Source: Lapidilactobacillus luobeiensis (GTDB lineage Bacteria > Bacillota > Bacilli > Lactobacillales > Lactobacillaceae). Taken from it: a stretch of DNA of 64,000 nucleotides. The notes under the pieces were generated by a model that did not search any database, was not told the origin of the DNA, and saw only the letters and a list, made by a program, of their open reading frames with translations. The position numbers were made by a program, and so were the translations under genes. The stretch lies in assembly GCF_024345205.1 (NCBI RefSeq), contig NZ_BROC01000006.1:1-64000 (forward strand). The letters are read 5' to 3'. Shown piece after piece: positions 60,329 through 64,000 of this stretch. Positions within the stretch are counted from its first letter, which is position 1, and each line of letters begins with the position of its first letter.

Positions 60329-60856
60329 ATGAGCGAAGAAAAACTATACGCGGTGAAGAATGATAAAGGCGTTTGGCTATCACTTGACTCATCTCATGAA
60401 AGCGTGTGGTACACCAACAACCCAACGTTTTTTAAGGATAGGATCTGTGCGGAGGATCAAATTATAGGACGTAAAGCCCACATTGTCACTTTGATTGAGG
60501 AACCTGAAAAGGTAGTGCTAAGTAAGAAACAAGCCAAAATCGTTGAAAAAGCGCATAAAGCTATATGGCCAGCAACCTATATTTCTGGTTTAAAAGATAG
60601 TAGTGAACAAAGACTTCTGATGAAAGCTTACGTTAACGGCTACACCGTGGCAAAGGAAAAAAGGTACATGGTGGAGCTAGACGGCCTTGTAACAACAGAC
60701 GGTGCTAAGCAGTACCTGACGAACAAAGACGGCAAATGGTTTGCTTCCAGAATTAAGCCTAGTCTGCATCAAGCGTTTACTGGTGAAGAACTTAATAATG
60801 CTCCTGAATGGGTTAAACAACTTAATCGTGAAGAGGTGACTGACGATGAGCAATGA
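60329..60856 (+). CDS. DUF1642-like phage protein
   Basis: This 175-residue protein has KAYVNGYTVAKEKRYMVEL and the C-terminal EELNNAPEWVKQLNREEV of DUF1642 family members. I prefer ATG 60329 (AGAGGA upstream); an in-frame ATG at 60221 would add 36 residues without similarity to the family. Its last residues (EVTDDEQ) are encoded by a 44-nt repeat that also starts the next gene. Confidence 0.75.
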   Translation: MSEEKLYAVKNDKGVWLSLDSSHESVWYTNNPTFFKDRICAEDQIIGRKAHIVTLIEEPEKVVLSKKQAKIVEKAHKAIWPATYISGLKDSSEQRLLMKAYVNGYTVAKEKRYMVELDGLVTTDGAKQYLTNKDGKWFASRIKPSLHQAFTGEELNNAPEWVKQLNREEVTDDEQ

Positions 60857-60874
60857 GACGAAGCGGGACGTGTT
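60831..60874 (+). repeat. 44-nt direct repeat at a gene junction, copy 1
   Basis: It is identical to 61757-61800. It encodes the C-terminus EEVTDDEQ of the upstream gene and, in another frame, the first residues MSNETKRDVF of the downstream gene; the GAGGTG inside is the downstream ribosome site. Confidence 0.9.
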
Positions 60875-61433
60875 TTTACAGCTTGCTAAAGAAAATAGAG
60901 ACCTTAGGATGTATGATCCCGAGTGCATTGAGCCTAAAGAACTAATCGAACAAGACTACCAAGATTGGATTCGTGAATATGACGCCGCCCTGCCGGATGA
61001 TATGCCGGTGATTCCTAAAAAGGTTGCTGATGGATTAGAAATAGCCAAGAAATCAAGATTCTCATTTGATGGTTACATCACGCGAGTTATTGATGGTTAC
61101 CCTGGGTACACAAACTCGTGTGCGTTTTGGAATAGTAGCGATAATAGCGCCACCAAAACGTTAATGGACGCTTGGTACAACGGCTATACGGTCGAAAAAG
61201 GGCCAGTAAGTTTAGTCTATGTTCCTGGGACGAATAAGGAATTTATTTATTGTAAGCGTGTTAGGTGGTCAAAACAAGGCGCTAATTCAGAAACACCTGT
61301 CACACCACAGACAATTGCAACGTGGAGTGCTTGCAAAGATAAAAATGAAAGTTTGTTTGAATTCACTGATGCAGAAATTACTAAGTTTGGTTTGCAAGAC
61401 TGCGAGAAAGAAGAGGTGACTGACGATGAGTGA
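60846..61433 (+). CDS. DUF1642-related phage protein
   Basis: This 195-residue protein has the ..TLMDAWYNGYTVEKGPVSLVY region in common with the preceding DUF1642-like protein and ends CEKEEVTDDE. Its N-terminus MSNETKRDVF is shared with the later 47-residue protein, showing exchange of gene ends. Function unknown. Confidence 0.75.
   Translation: MSNETKRDVFLQLAKENRDLRMYDPECIEPKELIEQDYQDWIREYDAALPDDMPVIPKKVADGLEIAKKSRFSFDGYITRVIDGYPGYTNSCAFWNSSDNSATKTLMDAWYNGYTVEKGPVSLVYVPGTNKEFIYCKRVRWSKQGANSETPVTPQTIATWSACKDKNESLFEFTDAEITKFGLQDCEKEEVTDDE
61411..61430 (+). repeat. 20-nt partial copy of the junction repeat
   Basis: AAGAGGTGACTGACGATGAG matches the first 20 nt of the 44-nt repeats and sits at the third gene junction of the same kind. 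Confidence 0.85.
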
Positions 61434-61782
61434 ATGGAGAGAATCATTTGAAGGAGTTTTTGGTTGGTCAGTAAGCGATGACGGTAAGTGTGTACCACCA
61501 GCACAGCACTTTCCGGAGTGCGTCATTGAGCGCCTTAAGTGGGCCGAACAATGGGCCGAGGATGGGCTAACGTTCCAAGGCGCGTTTGACGCGGTTCTTG
61601 CAAACAACGAGGACCAGCTAGCTAAGGAGTTTGAGCTAGGCGGTGAGTGGCTGCCAACTACGCAAGAATTCCGAGACTGGCGTGACAAGCCCGGAATTAG
61701 TGGAACTAGGCAGATGCAGATTGCTGTTGCGCTACTGTATGGTTGCGAAGATAACAAAGAGGTGACTGACGATGAGCAATGA
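61426..61782 (+). CDS. Small phage protein of unknown function
   Basis: This 118-residue protein is Trp-rich (MSEWRESFEGVFGWSV, WAEQWAEDG) and has no known motif, but ends in KEVTDDEQ like its two upstream neighbours. The start lies in the partial repeat with GAGGTG as ribosome site. Confidence 0.7.
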   Translation: MSEWRESFEGVFGWSVSDDGKCVPPAQHFPECVIERLKWAEQWAEDGLTFQGAFDAVLANNEDQLAKEFELGGEWLPTTQEFRDWRDKPGISGTRQMQIAVALLYGCEDNKEVTDDEQ

Positions 61783-61800
61783 GACGAAGCGGGACGTGTT
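61757..61800 (+). repeat. 44-nt direct repeat at a gene junction, copy 2
   Basis: It is identical to 60831-60874. It ends the 118-residue gene and starts the 47-residue gene. Confidence 0.9.
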
Positions 61801-61915
61801 CGAGTATTATCTTGACATTATTAAAGGCACAAATACTAATTGGCTGGTTTATCCGGATGCAATTGCATTGCTGGCAATTATGATTTCCATGATTGGAAAG
61901 GTGTGGTTAAGCTAA
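61772..61915 (+). CDS. Small membrane-like phage protein sharing its N-terminus with a distant gene
   Basis: A 47-residue product: MSNETKRDVF (identical to the protein at 60846) followed by EYYLDIIKGTNTNWLVY and a hydrophobic end IALLAIMISMIGKVWLS. The shared start derives from the 44-nt repeat. A 15-codon frame (ATG at 61915, TAA at 61962) follows with a TAATG overlap and carries the ribosome site of the next gene. Confidence 0.7.
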   Translation: MSNETKRDVFEYYLDIIKGTNTNWLVYPDAIALLAIMISMIGKVWLS

Positions 61916-61963
61916 TGAGTCAATTAAAATTTCGGTACAAGATGTCAAAGAGGAGGAAATAAA

Positions 61964-62287
61964 ATGGGAAATGGAATGATAGATCCCATTGATATGATTA
62001 GTTTCAGTTTCGTCCCTGGACTGTTTGCAAGCCATATACGTCCGGGACGCCATGCTCATGAGTTAAAAATTGACCCACAGTATTACTCAGACATCATATT
62101 TCGAGGAAAAAGCTTTGAAATACGTAATAATGACCGTGACTTTCGTGTGGGTGACGTATTAGTTTTAAAAGAGTATGTAAATGGGCATTATACCGGAAAA
62201 GAATTAAGGGCCATAGTCACTTACATGACTGATTACGCACAGCAGAAAGGTTATGTAGTTATGGCAATCGAAAGAATGGGTTATTGA
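61964..62287 (+). CDS. DUF3850 (ASCH/PUA-like) phage protein
   Basis: This 107-residue protein has the family signature HELKIDPQYYSDIIFRGKSF then EIRNNDRDFRVGDVL and YTGKELRAIVTY. Such folds bind RNA or modified nucleotides; no specific role is known. GAGGAGG precedes the ATG. It overlaps the next start by 4 nt. Confidence 0.85.
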   Translation: MGNGMIDPIDMISFSFVPGLFASHIRPGRHAHELKIDPQYYSDIIFRGKSFEIRNNDRDFRVGDVLVLKEYVNGHYTGKELRAIVTYMTDYAQQKGYVVMAIERMGY

Positions 62288-62692
62288 AAATAATTATATA
62301 CGGTGAGCCAGTTGCCCAAAGTCGGCCAAGATTTGCTAGAACTAAATATGGCGTACGCACTTATACTGATTCGAAGGTTGCTGATTATCGGGAGCAAGTA
62401 CAGTTTCAGGCGCTTAACCAGTACAAGGATGAGCCAATGACTGGAGCTTTACGAGGTAGATATTACTATTTATAGATATTTACCTAAAAGTGGCTCTAAG
62501 GCTCTTAAATTAAGACGACTTAACGGGGATGACCGGCCAACTGTTAAACCAGATATTGATAATTACTTTAAGGCAGTCACTGATGCAGTTAAAGGCATTC
62601 TCTGGGTCGACGATAACCAGATTGTGGAGAGCTTTATTTCAAAATATTATTCTGATGATCCAAGGGTCGAGTTGGAAATAACACAAATTTAG
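62284..62692 (+). pseudogene. rusA: rusA-like Holliday junction resolvase, frameshifted
   Basis: The first frame starts at TTG 62284 (GEPVAQSRPRFARTKYG, a RusA N-terminus) and stops at 62475. Removing one G near 62455 (ACGAGGTAGA) lets it continue as LRVDITIYRYLP to RPTVKPDIDNYFKAVTDA, with the RusA catalytic Asp residues (PDIDN, WVDDNQI), to TAG 62692: about 135 residues, the usual length. It is therefore a broken gene or a sequencing error in a short G pair. Confidence 0.8.
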
Positions 62693-62770
62693 GCAACAAA
62701 AAAGCCCGCTGCTAGCGGACTCCTTATGAATGATTACGACACAATTATTATAGCATAAGGGGCTGAAAAG

Positions 62771-63187
62771 TTGGGCTTATTACCAGAAATTGATGTGCGG
62801 GCCAGTAGAGAGATGGCTCGGGATTTGTTATCTCAATATCCACGGCTGACTCGTATTGCTGGGGTTAGGCTGATAGACTTGCAGTCACCAACTATTGATG
62901 GCATGCCAAAAATACAGCAATATGGCAATCGTATCGAAAATAAGATGGTCGAGCATATTGACGCCGTTACGATTATTGATAACATTCAACAGGCAATGCA
63001 AATCTTACGACCGACAAGTTATTGGGTATTATATTATTCTTATTTTGTCGAGGTGCCGCTAACCTATGAAGCAATCGCCGGCAAGTTAGTTGGCTATAGT
63101 GGGCAAACAATTGATTATTTGAAGAAACGGGCTTTATTAGAGTTTGCTGAAGCATATCCCGGTGAGGAATTACTTGTCTTCGAGTGA
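62771..63187 (+). CDS. ArpU-family late transcriptional regulator
   Basis: This 138-residue protein resembles ArpU, which controls late gene expression in Enterococcus and lactic phages. It has NRIENKMVEHIDA, a region YWVLYYSYF and a sigma-like C-terminal helix-turn-helix TYEAIAGKLVGYSGQTIDYLKKRAL. It starts at TTG 62771 with AAGGGG upstream. It marks the end of the early block. Confidence 0.88.
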   Translation: MGLLPEIDVRASREMARDLLSQYPRLTRIAGVRLIDLQSPTIDGMPKIQQYGNRIENKMVEHIDAVTIIDNIQQAMQILRPTSYWVLYYSYFVEVPLTYEAIAGKLVGYSGQTIDYLKKRALLEFAEAYPGEELLVFE

Positions 63188-63621
63188 ACTCGGCGATTTG
63201 TCTGGATGAGTCTGAAACGTTCCGTGATCGTACCGCTCTGGGGACGCTTTTAGCTGTTATATTGATATTATGATAATTACGGATTGGTGATATCGGCGTG
63301 GAGCAACTGCGGATGAATATCGAAAAGGCGTCAATTATGGCGACGAAAGTGGACTCGGATTAAAACCTTCGGCCACATTGTAACTGATCAGTGCTTATTT
63401 TTGAATCTTGCATGATTCAGGTGGCGTGACCGGTCTTCTAGATGAGGTTCAACTCCTCAGCACGCCATTGCTGTGCACCTCCAATACTGATGTTTTGCGA
63501 CTAACTCCTTTAAATAGTAATTTTCCCTACCAAATCTTTCATAATTGCACAGCAAACAATCCTCGTTACCCAACAGTCATGTAGCGGGGATATACATATA
63601 ATAAATTTAAGGGATGATCGT
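63188..63621. other. Gene-free stretch before the late genes, with a tRNA-like mini-element
   Basis: No open frame with a ribosome site is visible. At 63423-63467 GGCGTG/CACGCC encloses a T-arm-like hairpin TGAGG-TTCAACT-CCTCA. TATATTGATATT at 63258-63269 recurs at 63849-63860. This is the expected place for ArpU-dependent late promoter sequences. Confidence 0.5.
63423..63467 (+). other. tRNA-like element lacking D and anticodon arms
   Basis: A 6-bp acceptor-like stem (63423-63428 with 63461-63466), a 5-bp T-stem with consensus T-loop TTCAACT, and a discriminator-like A give the acceptor/T half of a tRNA, with only 14 nt where the other arms would be. Confidence 0.5.
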
Positions 63622-63834
63622 GTGGATAAAAAAGAAGTATTAAAGATGACTAAATTTGATATGGCTGGATTAGTACCAAATGATGAGTCTGCACAAAGTA
63701 TCAGAATGCTAAGTCGACTGTTCAGCGAGTCTGTTAATCAGTATATTGTTGATGGATATGATCGCGTTGAAGCAGTAAAAATGGCACAGGCCTTATTTTC
63801 AGCAGTATTTAAGCCAGATAAGTTAGGAAAGTAG
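63622..63834 (+). CDS. Small phage protein, start of the late region
   Basis: This 70-residue protein starts at GTG 63622 (AAGGGA upstream) with MDKKEVLKMTKFDMAG. It is helical, with no recognised motif. Its first residues resemble those of the next gene (MDKKALK). Confidence 0.6.
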   Translation: MDKKEVLKMTKFDMAGLVPNDESAQSIRMLSRLFSESVNQYIVDGYDRVEAVKMAQALFSAVFKPDKLGK

Positions 63835-63911
63835 AAACCGTCACACCCTATATTGATATTTTAGTAATAAGTGTTACTTTAATTATAAAAATATATTATG
63901 GGGTGACACGA

Positions 63912-64000
63912 ATGGACAAAAAGGCATTGAAAGCAATGGTTGAACATCCTGAGTATCTGATGAATTCGGAGCGTGTAGGGCTAAAACAGCGCATACAGAA
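63912..64000 (+). CDS. Partial gene running off the window
   Basis: An open frame from ATG 63912 (MDKKALKAMVEHPEYL, GGGGTGAC upstream) continues past the last base. Position after ArpU would suit a small terminase or an adjacent gene, but too little is visible to assign it. Confidence 0.55.
   Translation, partial: MDKKALKAMVEHPEYLMNSERVGLKQRIQ

Larger units (their letters stand above)
44608..64000. mobile_element. Temperate prophage, left part (right end outside window)
   Basis: Everything from the integrase gene rightward follows the layout of Siphoviridae-type prophages of lactic acid bacteria: integrase, lysogeny block on the - strand, divergent repressor/Cro region, early/replication block on the + strand, then ArpU before the late genes. 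DNA composition changes at the gnd terminator: it is more AT-rich and the tetramer GATC becomes rare. The core attachment site could not be defined because the right junction is missing; it should lie near 44.60-44.63 kb. Confidence 0.93.

Noticed and set aside
1-64000. rRNA genes or complete IS elements
   Set aside because: No rRNA signature and no transposase frame with terminal inverted repeats was seen.

Overview
The window looks like a chromosome segment of a low-to-medium GC Firmicute in the Lactobacillaceae. The gene order matches the Bacillus/lactobacillus core: prsA - hit - ecsAB - trmB, ytpP - ytpR - murC, polA - mutM - coaE - nrdR - dnaB - dnaI, thrS - infC - rpmI - rplT, and the yqeG-yqeH-yhbY-nadD-yqeK-rsfS-yqeM ribosome-assembly cluster. 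I cannot name the species from sequence alone.

Region 1 (1-16.4 kb) is housekeeping: protein secretion and folding (prsA, ecsAB), tRNA modification (trmB), thiol/tRNA-binding proteins (ytpP, ytpR), cell wall synthesis (murC), DNA repair (polA, mutM), CoA synthesis (coaE), dNTP regulation (nrdR) and replication restart (dnaB, dnaI). Region 2 (16.5-23.2 kb) sits between dnaI and thrS, which are near neighbours in related genomes. It carries accessory genes: a large surface adhesin with a non-canonical LPQSN sorting signal, a Cof-type phosphatase, a sugar O-acetyltransferase and a GH2 glycosidase. Region 3 (23.4-28.3 kb) holds thrS under a T-box and infC-rpmI-rplT under an L20-type leader. The ThrRS editing site appears degenerate and infC appears to start at ATA. 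Region 4 (28.5-36.6 kb) is accessory metabolism: an acetyltransferase, a GlcT-like antiterminator with a NagE-type PTS permease, an MFS exporter, an esterase and a medium-chain dehydrogenase. Region 5 (36.7-44.5 kb) is the yqeG cluster, tmcAL, yceD and gnd.

Region 6 (about 44.6 kb to the window end) is the left part of a temperate siphophage-type prophage inserted just after the gnd terminator. The leftward block has integrase, a frameshifted small gene, a SIR2-domain protein (candidate phage-defence NADase), a membrane-anchored protein, a DUF4041/GIY-YIG protein, an ImmA-like protease and a repressor. A divergent operator region faces a Cro-like gene and a rightward early block: small regulators, an SbcC-like ATPase, a putative single-strand annealing protein, an MBL-fold hydrolase, a DnaD-like initiator, a Dam-family methylase, DUF1642-type proteins, a frameshifted rusA and ArpU. 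The late genes start at or beyond the right edge.

The most unusual signal is a family of intergenic ~118-bp imperfect hairpins: nine clear copies plus one decayed copy. They occur upstream of polA, nrdR and thrS (five in tandem), downstream of thrS and downstream of the MFS gene. Their central stems differ in sequence but stay paired, which indicates selection on structure. Other unexplained features are a ~195-bp multi-arm inverted repeat between thrS and infC, a 44-nt repeat at phage gene junctions that encodes both a shared C-terminus and a shared N-terminus, tRNA-like fragments in the prophage, and a strong excess of GATC in host DNA that the prophage lacks.
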